The notes under the pieces are model-generated. The model saw only the letters and a list, made by a program, of their open reading frames with translations. It searched no databases and was not told the origin of the DNA. From positions 12,399,249 through 12,463,248 of the forward strand of contig OY992832.1 of assembly GCA_963921425.1 (NCBI GenBank): a stretch of 64,000 nucleotides of DNA, in the 5' to 3' direction. Both the position numbers and the translations under genes were made by a program. Shown here one piece after another: positions 11,292 to 23,055 of the stretch. This DNA comes from Dryas octopetala. Lineage: Eukaryota; Streptophyta; Magnoliopsida; Rosales; Rosaceae. Numbering within the stretch: the first letter of the stretch is position 1; the number at the start of each line of letters is the position of its first letter.

Positions 11292-14200
11292 CTAGGCAAT
11301 CACTCGTGCAGTTATTGGTACCTGCTCCATTGCAGGACTTCTTAGTATTTTAGCTTGTTTCTTTGAGTGCCTTTCACAAAAGGATTTAATTCTTATGAAA
11401 GCTTCTTCGATGGATGGTGGATCAGCAGCAAAAGTGAAACGGAGCCAATTTTTCAATCCCACTGTAGTGCCTGGAATGAACATGTAATTCCCAATGTTAG
11501 TAAGTGCTAGTGCTACTCTTAAGCCATGACAAGTTGTAGACACAAAAGGAAAGATCACAGCTTCTTTCCTCTAGTAAATGTTGATTTTGAAATTGCAGAG
11601 CCAAAATTTCTGTTTTGAAAGAGGAAAAAGAACTATGAAGCTTAAATCCTTAATCCATCTAGTTAGGTAAACCCTTTGTTGATTTGAGTATTTGAACCAT
11701 TTGTAAGGTTAGAGTTTTAATGAAAGGGGCCAAGGGAGGTTACTTGCTTAACGATTAGGCTAATTGTTTCAATGATTTGTAGTAGACGGATGTGAAAGTT
11801 GAGCATGTTATCAACTGTCAGAGGTCATCATCGATTATTAACAAATACATTATACTCTACGAAAGAACAGAGTTTATCAGAATGACTTTAGACTATAACA
11901 ATAATTCCTGAACAAAGACAGACAAAGAATAGATTCTAGGATATCAGAGAATAGGAATTTAACAAGTAAAACTGCACTTGCAAGGAAAAATTTCAACTTT
12001 AATTTGTTAACTTCTCACCTGGAAGTAGGATCACAGACTCCTCTCTGGCCAGCTTGAAACAAAAATCGATATCATCACTGATATCTTCTAGTAATGAAAT
12101 ATTCAGTTTTACCTGCATGGAAATAGTAATATAAATAGTAGAAAGCAAACCTGTTCCAACAAACACTTTTTTTTAAGAGAAGGTTTCAGCAAGCACAATG
12201 AGAATTGCAAATTCAACCATTTCCTCACCATTACAGCCATAGATCCCTCCGGTTTCTGCGAGCAAGTAAGGCAGGGGATCTCCTTTATCCTGTGAAAACA
12301 TATATCTGAGGCCTGCCTTAGTATATCATTGGTTTTCTTGAAGAAGACATCCTCGCTTTGCTCAATGATGTGAGGAACTGCAGCCTAAACCACCAAAATA
12401 CCAATAAAATGTATTAGCAAGTTCCTCACATGCACAAAATGTAGCAGCTATATTTAAACAGCTATTGCAATGTAATTTCTCCACATTGGGTTTGAAATGG
12501 GTGTAATAAGCCAATAGTTGTCGATTTGACAAATGCTAGGACTTGCGTTATCTCAGTGAACAGAAACAACTATACCACTCAAGGAAAATGCATGTTTGCA
12601 ATTCCAATCTATAAGAAAAACATATAAGATTCAAAACCTGAATGAAGGTTGCCGGCCCCCCAAGAATATCAAAATACTTCTTAGTACGTTCAACAACCTG
12701 TAAAGATGTAAATTTAAATTAGTATTCATCAAACAGGTAGTGGAGATTGGTTAGAGAGATAGAGAGAAGTAGAAAGAGGGGACACCTTGGGAGTTTTATA
12801 GATTCCATTTGGATCAGTTGTGACAAACCAGCCTAGTCGCCAACCAGGAACTATCCATCTCTTTGATAGAGATCCAAGAGTAAGGACAGGAACATTTGAT
12901 CCAAAAACTCCCATTGGCACAAACGGATTGCTCCCGAAAGCGAGGTGCCCATAAACCTCATCAGCAATTACAGTAAGGCTGAGCTTTTTTGCAGTTTCTG
13001 ATATCTAAATGCAACACGCAGACAGTTACAATCTACAGAACTGCAGATATAAAAGAAATGAAGCAAAATTGTAAACCACAAACCTTTTCCAAATGGTTAT
13101 AAGAGTATACATTCCCACATGGATTTCCAGGGTTTATGATGACCAATGCAACAGTATTCCCATCTGCAAGAGCCTCAATGGCTTTAAGATCAACCTCCCA
13201 ACCATTTTCAGGAAGAAGATCGAAGTGCCGAACTTCAATATTTCTAAATGCAGCACAAAGTTCATATATTGGGAAACCCGGCCTTGGAATCAAGATGTTC
13301 GCACCAGGGCGAGCAAGAGTGGCTAGAGCAACATCAATAGCTTGCGTGCAACCAGATGTGATGAAAACATCATCAGATGATAACTTGTATGGGAGATCAT
13401 GAGACAGATATTGAGCAATAGCCCTGTAAAAAGAAAAGCAGAGATTAAATTTGATTGGGAAAAAAAAAGTCCAATTCTATCCTAAGCTGCAGTATGACAA
13501 ATTTGAAAGATGTCTCCATCTTTCAACTATACAAACTACATATCGTGCAAGTAAATGCAGCTTATTCCCCTATAAACGATGGAGTAATAAAAGGGCAATC
13601 ATTAACACTAATTCTATATTTTTTTAATCAGAGCATTATCTCAATGTTAATACAATCCCACATAGAGAATAAAGCACAAACCATGGATATAGGGAACAAA
13701 AGAAACCATCTTTGGGTGCTCTGAGTGATTTTGTTATTGTAAAACACAGTCAAACAAAAGCACACTGAATTTGGCTTCATTGTATCTAGAGACAAATTAA
13801 CATAGACCCTTTGCACACCGGTTATGTTCATCAAAATACATGATTGAGCTTTAAACATATAATATAACTAACTCACACTAAATATGTAACATCAAACATG
13901 GAAGGAAAGTATGCAATGTGTGCACATGATTGTTAGTGATATTGATCCAAAATTCCAAACTAAAAACATTTTCAATTCAACCTACTTAAAAGAATGGTCC
14001 CAAAATTAAAAGGAAAACCCAGAAATTTACATTTGTTTCTTCAACCTAGCACATACAATACAAAAAGTAAGTTAAAGCTAGAACAGCATCAACAAAAAAG
14101 AAACAAAGAATTACCTTCTTGTTTGGGGAAGACCAACAGTAGGAGCATACCCATTGAACTTCTGAGCTTGAACAGCATCAACAACAGCTTCTACAGCAGC

Positions 14201-16119
14201 AGGGGTTGTGCTAAAGCAAGAATAAAGAGTAGGGTCACCCATACCCAGTGAAATCACCCTTCTCTCTTCATTTTCATCAATGCTTTGCATCAGCTGAGCA
14301 AGAATGCCTTTGATGGTGATATTTTGAGGGGCTTCCACTTCTTGGACAAGATCTCCATCAGTACCAAATGTGATGCTTCCATTTTTGGTGTTCTTCTCTT
14401 CCAGTTCTGAGAGTTCTGGGAACTGGGTTTTGGCTTGCTGGGGTATGATACGAGAGAACTTGCCCACTGAAGCATTTTGGTTGCGGAGTGGGAAGGCATG
14501 GCCAAAAGCATTGCTCTGAAGAAACAGGGACAAGTGTACGCTCAATTTCACAGAAAGCAGAAAAAATTTTGTAACTCATATAATTCGTTTTCATAGAGAA
14601 AATGATTCAAGTGAACAAAATTAAAGCATTTTTCAGTCAAAAATAAAAATAAAAATATGAAAGTATTCAACGATCTAAAGTATAATGTTGTTTAAAATAA
14701 TCAACATATATGGAAGAGTGTAGATTGGACCGTACATGCACTTTGTGACATACATACACATTTTTTTAACCTTCGATTTTGACGAGTTCTCTTTAGAATT
14801 TGATGCAGACCGGTCATGAGATTTGGGTCCAAATCGAACTAAAAAAATGGGACCATTAATCCTTCTTACGTATTTCTTGGGTTTAACAGTCTTTTAGTAG
14901 TGAATTTATTTATTCACTACTAAAGTAAATAAATTCACTACTAAAGTAGACATCTTTCTTCCCTTTAGATCTATTTATAGGTTATTCAATATCCATACTA
15001 TAGGTGACGTATGTACAGTACCACAAATTATAAAAAACTCATTCTCCATCATACACCTTATAATTTCTTGTGTGAGAGATGTAAAAGTACGAATAAAACT
15101 TTTATGCAATGACTCTGTATATTTCATATGCCTACCTCTCTCAATAATATATATCCGTGATAATTTTTTTTTTTTTTTTCAAAAGCAACATGTTGGCCCC
15201 AGTAAATATTTAAATATGTATTCATCAGCAGACAGCATCTGTAACATTGTAAATCTAGCTATCAAAAAAAAAAAAAATGTAAATCCCAATCATATTTATT
15301 TTGTTGATCTCACAGGCACATCATATGTATCATATGGTATGGAGTCTATGGATCCCAATTCCCACGTACATAAAGTTGAGATATTGTATAATAATTATGT
15401 TGACGATCATAAGGAATATTTTCTCCTCTGGCAATGAGTGATGTGTCCCCTAACCATGCATGATGCATGCCATATATGAAAGGTTTCTAGAAGTTGAGAT
15501 TTGTGAGTAATTAATTCCATTATTTCTGCTTTTCCGGTGTAAAAATCGACTGTTTGCGGAAATAAATAGTAAGTTAATTACAGTGTAGATATCTGCTTCC
15601 AGCCAACAGATTCAGAACCCAAGTTTTGAGAATGACAGGTCTTGAAACTTGGGTTGGTATGGTTACTTTTTAAATTTGTAAAGGACTGAAATGGTATGCT
15701 AGCTATATTTATATATGCATTAAATTGTAAGACTATGAATGAAACCGCAAGTAATAAACAAGAAAATGACTTCGTCCAAAAAGAAAAACGTACTAAACAA
15801 GCTAGAAAAATACCATTTGGCCATTTTCATGTTTTTTTTTTTTTAGAACTCAAAACACAAAACTAACCACTTCAATTCCTACGAAGAAATCAACAAGCTA
15901 TTAGTCTAGTGATATGAAGAAATAAAAATTCTGCTATTATATAAGTCCAAGAAAGAGAGAGAGAGATAGATATATATATATATATGTAGATATATGCATA
16001 CTCACTGAGTTCAAAGGGAATGAAAGAGGAAGCTGGTGATGTGATTGTGAGTGAGATTGTGACAGCCTTATAGTTTCATTGGGAAGCAATGAATATGCAG
16101 TTGATATCTTGCTCAACAT
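11292..16119 (-). CDS. Tyrosine/nicotianamine aminotransferase-like protein with N-terminal extension
   Basis: Eight exons on the minus strand: 16119-16006, 14515-14115, 13423-13084, 13004-12786, 12697-12638, 12384-12229, 12112-12019 and 11470-11292. All joins are GT-AG with matching phase, giving 520 residues. Class I/II fold-I PLP aminotransferase of the TAT family. Motifs are [31 protein letters not shown] (PLP phosphate), [29 protein letters not shown] (Asp300), and SLSKRW, with Lys333 the PLP lysine, then PGWRLGW and the end motif VGLKNWLRF. The first exon supplies 38 Ser/His/Gln-rich residues with few acidic ones, resembling a plastid or mitochondrial presequence. About 90 poorly conserved residues follow before the catalytic domain. 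Family members transaminate tyrosine in tocopherol/rosmarinate metabolism and tyrosine breakdown; the exact substrate is unknown. Tandem partner of the gene at 24066-29376. Confidence 0.88.
14893..14945. repeat. Perfect hairpin plus direct repeat inside intron 1 of the aminotransferase
   Basis: The 20-base arm ttttagtagtgaatttattt starting near 14893 is inverted at 14926-14945. An extra copy of attcactactaaag lies between (14912-14925). The structure sits in the 1.49-kb first intron of the aminotransferase gene. It may be a tiny transposon footprint or a replication slip. Confidence 0.5.
15248..15284 (+). mobile_element. Possible A-tailed micro-insertion in an 8-bp repeat
   Basis: tgtaaatc occurs at 15248-15255 and 15277-15284. 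The 21 nt between are tagctatc followed by A13. The flanking repeat is short and the body differs from the other micro-insertions in the window, so this is a weak member. It lies in intron 1 of the aminotransferase. Confidence 0.3.
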
Positions 16120-17628
16120 GATGACTGCTAGCTCTGTAAAACTATATATATATATATATATATATATGATGATGATGGTGATGATGATGATGATGGGGCT
16201 CCTCTAAATCTCTAATGCTCTGTTTGGTGTGGAAGGCAGGGAGGGAGGACCTGGAGTGAGTTTGTGAATGGAGCTACACAACCCTCTCGGCCACAGAAAA
16301 ACATGGCATACTGGTCGTATTTATAATCTGAAGAATGCCCGCATTCAAATCGCAGTGAAAGGTACCCTGCCCACCCGAGAAAAATAAGTAACAATAATGT
16401 CGATTCAAACAAAAATTCAGGCTTTTTTTTTTTTTTTTTTTTAATATTAAAAGATATTCGTAGTTTTTTTAATACTAAAAAATATTCATGATTTTGACCA
16501 AGCCAATTATTATTTGGTCAATATATAGTAACTAGTTATTTAATATATACGATGTGGTTAGAAGTGTGAACACAGATCTAAGTGTATGCACAGCAAAAAA
16601 ACGGGTAGGATTGAAAAAAAAAAGAAGAAGAAAAAAGAAATTAAATCCTACTCAATTTTTTTTTTCAAAAATTAAGATTTTTTTTTTAAATGTGAGTTTT
16701 CAAAATCAATTTTTAAAATTTGAAAACGTGTTTGGTATGAAATTTGAAAACAATTTTTAAATTTAAAAAATGATGACATCTAAGAAAAAAGGAAGTGTAA
16801 AAAAAAATTGAGAAAAACGATGTTTTATCATTTTTAAAAAGAAACATGTTTTTGAATTTTTTTAAAAAAATTATTTTTAAAAATGGTCTATCAAACGCGT
16901 TTTCTTAACTAAAACTTTTTTTTTTTAACAAAAAATAATTTTTAAATAGAATACTAAACATGCCCTAAGAGCTTGATGGAAACATTTGTTTAATTATTGG
17001 CATGGGTTAAAATTGACTATGTTTTCCCTTCCCCATATAAAAGAAAATATCTATGATATATTTAATAACTTTTTTTGTTGGTTTGACATAATAATGACAA
17101 GAAATATATATATGCCAACCTCTCCAGCAGGTCGAATAAAACTAAGGCAATCTCTTTGGAAATACAAACACTTTTATAATAGTGTTATTTCATAAATGAT
17201 TTTTCTATGTTAGATCGACATATGGTTTTCATCTATCAAAATAATTATAATTAAGATGCTTTGTCTCCTATAAGGGACACCATTTTGGTTAGGAATTAAT
17301 TAGTTTCTATGAAGTCATATGTAAAGGTGCTCAAGTCATGAAATGATTATTATTTATTTATTTTTCTTATCTGTGAGTGGGGGATTTAAATATGGAATCT
17401 CTTCAAAATTGTGGGAAATAGATAGTTGATAATCAAATTATATTCATGTAATTTTGTTAAACAAATAAGCAAAAGGAAGGAAAAAACTTCATGAAATAAA
17501 AGAGTTCATATAAACACTCTTTGATAATGAACTAAACGATCATGAAAGAAAAAAGTCTATATTTATAGGAGACAAATATAAGTACTTATGATATTTAAGT
17601 ATATGAGACAAATAGAAAAGAGTTCCCA
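16120..17628. other. Promoter region and AT-rich intergenic DNA
   Basis: Directly upstream of the aminotransferase start lies a TA dinucleotide microsatellite (about 16143-16167) followed by GAT/GGT trinucleotides. Further out are poly-T runs (16422-16442) and A/T-rich sequence with palindromic traits typical of degraded MITEs (for example 16860-16970). No gene is supported. Confidence 0.45.
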
Positions 17629-18064
17629 CTACACCACTTAACCACTTATGATATTTAAGTACATGTAATATATTTATAGGCATACTCATACTTGAAATAT
17701 AATAATTTATAAAATTATAATTGGTATTCTACACTATAACCTTATACACTAAACCATAAAGTCTGAAACCTTATACCTTAAAAATTTACTCCAATAATTT
17801 TAGTATAGAAACTATAAATTATAGTTTTGAACTTTTAGTAATATTTTTGCAATATATAAACTATAAATTATATAAACTATAAACTAGTGATATTTTTAGA
17901 CTTTTTGTAATGATAATATTTAAATAGAGACCTAAAATAATATCTTAAAAAAAGGAATGATATATAAAATATATTTAATTTTATAAATTATTATATTTCA
18001 AGTATCAGTATGCCTATAAATATATTGCATGTACTTAAATTTCACAAGTGATTAAGTGGTGTAA
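17629..18064. mobile_element. Foldback element with ~85-bp inverted arms
   Basis: Left arm 17629-17717 (ctacaccacttaacca... to aatttataaaatt) and right arm about 17978-18064 are near-perfect inverted copies. Shared blocks include tttaagtacatg, aatatatttataggcatact and acttgaaatataataatttat. About 260 bases of AT-rich sequence lie between, containing repeated ctataaattata units. There is no coding capacity. The right edge is followed by a tRNA-like B box (ggttcaaaccc near 18103). Confidence 0.65.
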
Positions 18065-18483
18065 CATGAATTCATACTTTGACTCTTCTCACAAGGTCAT
18101 AGGTTCAAACCCCCAGCGTGTGCAAAAAACAACTTACACATTTTTTATTCAATATATATAACTTTTATATAATATAAATATATATAAATAATCTGGTTCG
18201 GTTCGGTTTTTTTGTCAACATGATTTTGTCTATCATTTTGTATGTTTTTTGTTAGTTCATGGACCAATTTGAAATGAACCTTATAGTGAATGAGAAAATT
18301 TGAAATGTTTTATAATTCATGGACCAACTTGAAATGAACCCTATAATTAATGGGAAAATTTGAAATATTTTATAGTTCGTGAACCAATTTGAAATGGACC
18401 CTATAGTTGGTGGATGTAAATGTACTTGAACCTTTTTCTTATTACAAACTTTGAATAAGAGGTAATAACCCGTACAAGTTTTG

Positions 18484-18667
18484 GAGAAATTATTTTGTGT
18501 AACCGTTATATTGACATGTGGTATAACTAGTCTATTTGTTATAATATGAGTGGATGTTATTAATACTATACCCTACTAATATAAACACATCGTCCAGTAA
18601 TACCCTTACACGTTGGATTGGTTATACCACGTGGCGGTATATCGGTTATACCTTATAATTTTTTCAA
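18484..18667. mobile_element. Small foldback MITE (family shared with 23733-23940)
   Basis: Left arm gagaaattattttgtgtaacc...catgtggtataac and right arm rc(gttataccacgtgg...ggtataccttataatttttt) are inverted with mismatches. The pattern of terminal AAATTATT(A/T), then TGTRACCG, then CACGTGGTAT matches the element at 23733-23940. It is a non-coding hairpin of about 185 bases. Confidence 0.5.
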
Positions 18668-18695
18668 GTTTTGTTATTAATTAGCTAACTATATA

Positions 18696-19908
18696 CAAGG
18701 AGTAAAATTTCGTTTTTTAGGGGTATGAAAATTTTAACACCATATCAAATTAATTTCGAAAATTTCGCCGAAATTTTCCGAAATTCTCGAAATTTCGCCG
18801 AAATTTTCCGAAATTTTTGAAATTTCGGCGAAATTTTCGATATAGAGACCGGAGAGAGAAAGGGGAGGCTACGACCGGAGGGAAAGAGGCAGAGCCACCG
18901 CCGTCGCCGTCGAAGGAGGGAGATAAGAGATCCGGGGAGGGAGAGGAGGAAGAGAGGGAGATCGGGAAGGGGGAGGGAGAGGGAGCAGAGAGAAGAGAAC
19001 ATGGAGGAGGAGGGAGTGAGGGACTAGGAGAGAGAAAGAGAAGATGAGAAATTGAGAACTGAAGAAGGAAAGAAAAAAAAAGGAAGAGGTCAAACTGGTT
19101 AGTCACGGGCAGGGGAGGAAGAACTGAAGAAGGAAATAAGAAGAAGAAAAAGAAAAAGAAAGAGAGAGGGAGGAGAGAGAAGAGAGAGAATGAGTGTGTC
19201 ATGGGTAGGGGGTAGGCGTGAATCACGGGGGAAGAAGAGGAAAAGGAAAGAAAAAAAAAATTCTTTTTTTTTTTAAGATAGATTAAGATTTGGAGTTTTT
19301 AGGTAATTGGAAAGAAAAAAAAGGTTTGAGATTTTATTTGGGGTTTGATTTGGTCATTTTGGTGTTTCGTTTAGTTGTAAACATAAATTATGAAAAAGAA
19401 ATTTATCCCCTTATCATGAAGTTTCATTTTCTTAATGTTTGGTTTTCTAATTATGATAATTGTAAAATTGAAATTTTAGGTAAACCGTTGTCATCACTGC
19501 TGTCATCGGATTGGTTCTATTTTAACCCAATTCGGCTTAATTTAACTATCGGAGACCATTTCCAAGTCCCTTTGAGTAAGCTTGCTACTTTCCGTTGCCA
19601 CATTGGTAATTTATTCGTGTAATTTTATTATGTAATTATTAATTAGAGAAGTATTTTTTTAACAGTATTGTCTCCAGTTCGCATTATATTCATCATATAT
19701 CACATGAAATCTACTATATTATTTGATTTCTTCAATGTTTTTTATCAATGTAGTAGATAATATGTTAAATAATCATATGGTCAAGTTTCATTCAAAATTT
19801 CCATATTTTGATAGCAATTTTCGTCGTTTTTGTCTAATTTTATCGAAATCGAAATTTTAATCGAAATTTTAATTGAAAATTTTCTCGAAACCAAAATTTT
19901 ACTCCTTG
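18696..19908. mobile_element. Non-autonomous hAT-type element, 1213 bp, 8-bp TSD
   Basis: The terminal inverted repeat caaggagtaaaattt at 18696-18710 is mirrored by aaattttactccttg at 19894-19908. The flanks are a perfect 8-bp duplication actatata (18688-18695 and 19909-19916). An 8-bp duplication and the CAAGG terminus (YARNG rule) are hAT hallmarks. Dense subterminal copies of cgaaattttc and its complement lie at 18757-18842 and 19838-19890, as expected for transposase binding sites. The interior has a GA-rich, CCGCCGTCGCC-containing segment (18850-19250) unlike its surroundings, and no hAT transposase. Confidence 0.85.
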
Positions 19909-20938
19909 ACTATATATATGGAGATTTAATTAGAGGTCATCTTATTGCGACACATATGGCATGCAAGTTACATCAGATGCATGGCTAATCCATATATGCA
20001 ACTTATCACGACTAATCCATGCTTGACTCGGGCAGACAAAACTTATGTGATGTTGGTTTTATCATATGAAATTAATGCGCACTAAAAGATGACATATGTT
20101 CGCGAAGAAAAAATTATAATTAAAATTGGATACATGTCATTTTTAAGTGGACTTTCTTACTACTCAAACAATGTAAGATGGTAACAACATATTTCCACAT
20201 AAGTTTTTCTGTGAATGGCTTACGAGATTCTAATAAACATAATTAATTAATCTACTGCATTCTACTTCAATATAAAATTATAACTGTAGCTTGAATTAAA
20301 TTCAATGCATGGAAAATGGTGTAATTTTTTAACGTAAGTGTCACACATGATATCTTTTTCTCTTAACAAAAAAACACATGTATATTATCATATAAAAATG
20401 ATCAAACACATAGGGATGTACATATATGTGACATGTATGTGACTATGAGAAAATTTGATAATGATAAATTGTATTGAAGTAAAATTTACATGAGTGTACA
20501 ACACTAATATACAGCAAGAGTAAACTTGGCTAGCAAGAATACGATCCTACATCTAAGGATTCTGATCCTAAGTCTAAGGGATTTCCATACAAGAAAGAAA
20601 ATATTTACAATAGACTATCACATATAATAATTTTTTTAAAAGATTAGCTAAATCTTAAAACACACTTAATCCTAACATTAATAAACTCAGTAATGCTACA
20701 CTTATCATATTTTTATTCCACAATTTCATATCATCTTATATGACATTTATACATTGAACACTAAAAATTAAAAAATAAAACCTAAAAAAGAAAAATGAAA
20801 TACCTTTCCACTAAAGTAATGACACATCAAATAAAATACAAATAAAAAAAAAAAAAAATATAAGACGATTAGCATTATTGAATGAACTAATAGCGTGACT
20901 AGCTGTACGCGTAAATTACCTACCCAATGCTAAGACTT

Positions 20939-20988
20939 AAGACGACCAATCTACTTCTTGGCCAAAAAAAAAAAGACGACCAATCTAC
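20939..20988 (+). mobile_element. Micro-insertion TTCTTGGCC-A(n) in a 16-bp direct repeat
   Basis: aagacgaccaatctac occurs at 20939-20954 and 20973-20988. The 18 nt between are ttcttggcc followed by A9. This is the cleanest example in the window: a perfect 16-bp duplication, nine body bases and an A-tail. The arrangement is that of an L1-type target-primed insertion, but with essentially no body. Confidence 0.7.
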
Positions 20989-22955
20989 CACAGATATTCT
21001 TATTATGTCATATATAGTACACGCTACTGTTTTTCCTAAACAACCAATAGTCAAGTCACAAGTGCTCCCTTGGCACGCAATTAAATTGAACAAGTCCAAC
21101 TAGTTTCATACTTTCATGATATTGTTTATCATTGGGCCAAGTGTTGACAGCACCTCGTTATTCATTTACATCAATTTGTTTCAGTGATGGTTGCGAAATT
21201 GTTATGTATATGTCCACAAGTCTTTTAGAACTTCTGAATTGACTTTGCTATAGAGAAAAGAAAGAGAGAGAGTCTCCAAAACATGGTGCAGTTCGATGTT
21301 TATATTCAAAAGTCAAAACTATGTTTTGTACAATTCAATCAAACATGCCTCGTGATCGAACTTGAGGCATTTCAGGGTAAATGTTAAAGGATCTGAGGAT
21401 GGATTTTGAGAAAAAGAAAAATATACTCGATTTTAATACTAACAAAATTATAATATTTATTTAAGAATTAGAAAATTAGTCATTTTTTTCATATAAATAA
21501 TAATTAAACGTATTTGCCTAACATTATTCGTTTAATATTCATGATAGTATATACTATTCGTTTAGTATAAATAATAGGAGCAAATAATCCTCGGTAGCTA
21601 GTGTGGTTTATTCTTTTTGTATAGGGCTTTGATGCGACGGATACATGTTCACGTCAAGTAAACTTTCGATTTAAACAAATATTACTAATTTGATGTTGAT
21701 TTCGATCGAGTCATACTATAATATATGCATGTCATGCTTAAAATTAAGGCTCCGAACTACCACAACATTAAAATTCAGTTTCTCGTCCGGCCAAACTACA
21801 TTAATGGGGCCAATTTTAAGGGTCAGACTTTTATATTTAATTCTAAATTTGCTCAAGTACAATTATTCATGTGTGTACGGAGGAGTAAAAAACAAAATGA
21901 AGAAAATAAGAAAAAGGCAAAAAGAAGTGATTAAATAGGAGAAAACTTACCTGATTAAAGACTTATTTGACAATATTTTTAGAATGCTTAAAAGCATTTT
22001 TAAATAGTAAAATAATTAAAAGAACTTAAAAACGTTTTCTAGTGAAGCATAGATTCTTAAACAGCGCTTTCAACTACATTAATAAGAAAATTTTGAATAT
22101 TTTTTTTAAAAAAACTATAAGTTTTTAACAAAAGTACTAAACAAAAACGCTTGGTGTAGAATACTACCAAACAAGTCATAAAAATAAGTTGGTGACTAAT
22201 GAGCGCCAGAAGTTGTATTCTCTAGCATAAAACTTGAATAATATTTAAGAAGTCCCATCAAAGGGAACAGTTGGCGAGTAACTTCTCCACCAACTCTCAT
22301 AGGTCCCATCACCGCGGCTGGGTCTAACCCTAAAGGATTTTTTATCAGCAATGAACTGTTTTAAGTATGATTTGATTGTTCATGTTGGCCTCAAATTAAA
22401 TTTTGTATAGTGCATCATTGTAGCACCAATATAACCCTCAAAATTTGGTATTTTGCATCAATGATTTTAATTTTTTAGGCATGACATATAGTTATCTAAC
22501 ATATATGATATTAGAGCCTCCATTTTGTTTATTTCTAATTGTTAGTATATGTCTACTCTTTACGTGCACACACGTGATTCTCTTTAATTTCTAGGAGCAT
22601 TTTTTTATCAAACGACACCCTCTTTCTCTTCACTCTTTATTTTTTCTCCTCCCACTCTCCCCTGCCACCCTCTTTAGCTTTGTTACCTGTTCAATAATTT
22701 CCAGAAGTTTAGACCCAAACGTTGCCTGACGATTTCCCCCCAGTTGTAGAGTTGTTTTAACTTTTAACATTATGGAAACAATGGTTTGCATCTAAGTATC
22801 TAACTCACTTTTCAACTTTTGTTGGTCCCAATATTGATTGTCACTTTATTATAGATTTCCCCCTTTTTGTTTTGGGCAAGAGCCAAGAAATACTTTTCAA
22901 AGCAGTAAAACCTTTCCAGCATTTTTGCCGGCCATGATCTACACTAATTAATATC

Positions 22956-23004
22956 AAAGTATACGATGTCCTTCTTACCAAAAATAAAAAAGTATATGAT
23001 GTCC
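22956..23004 (+). mobile_element. Micro-insertion TTCTTACC-A-rich in a 16-bp direct repeat
   Basis: aaagtatacgatgtcc (22956-22971) is repeated as aaagtatatgatgtcc (22989-23004), one mismatch. The insert is ttcttaccaaaaataaa. The body resembles TTCTTGGCC of the 20955 insert, with the GG replaced by a single A. Confidence 0.6.
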
Positions 23005-23014
23005 CCAAACCCAC

Positions 23015-23055
23015 TAATTAATCTCACTTATTTTTTTGGTAAATAATTAATCTCA
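23015..23055 (-). mobile_element. Micro-insertion in a 12-bp direct repeat, opposite orientation
   Basis: taattaatctca occurs at 23015-23026 and 23044-23055. The insert on the plus strand is ctta, T7, ggtaaa; on the minus strand this is TTTACC, A7, TAAG. It lies only 10 bases from the 22956-23004 insertion. Confidence 0.5.

Noticed and set aside
16141..16200. TA/GAT repeats as a core promoter element
   Set aside because: They are simple microsatellites. A TATA function cannot be told apart from repeat sequence here.
18050..18125. tRNA gene suggested by ggttcaaaccc
   Set aside because: There is no cloverleaf with a paired acceptor stem or anticodon arm. At most it is a tRNA-derived SINE remnant.
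18745..19226. Long open frames rich in Phe/Leu/Ser/Pro on the minus strand
   Set aside because: They lie on the pyrimidine strand of a GA-rich tract inside a hAT element. The low-complexity translation is open in several frames at once.
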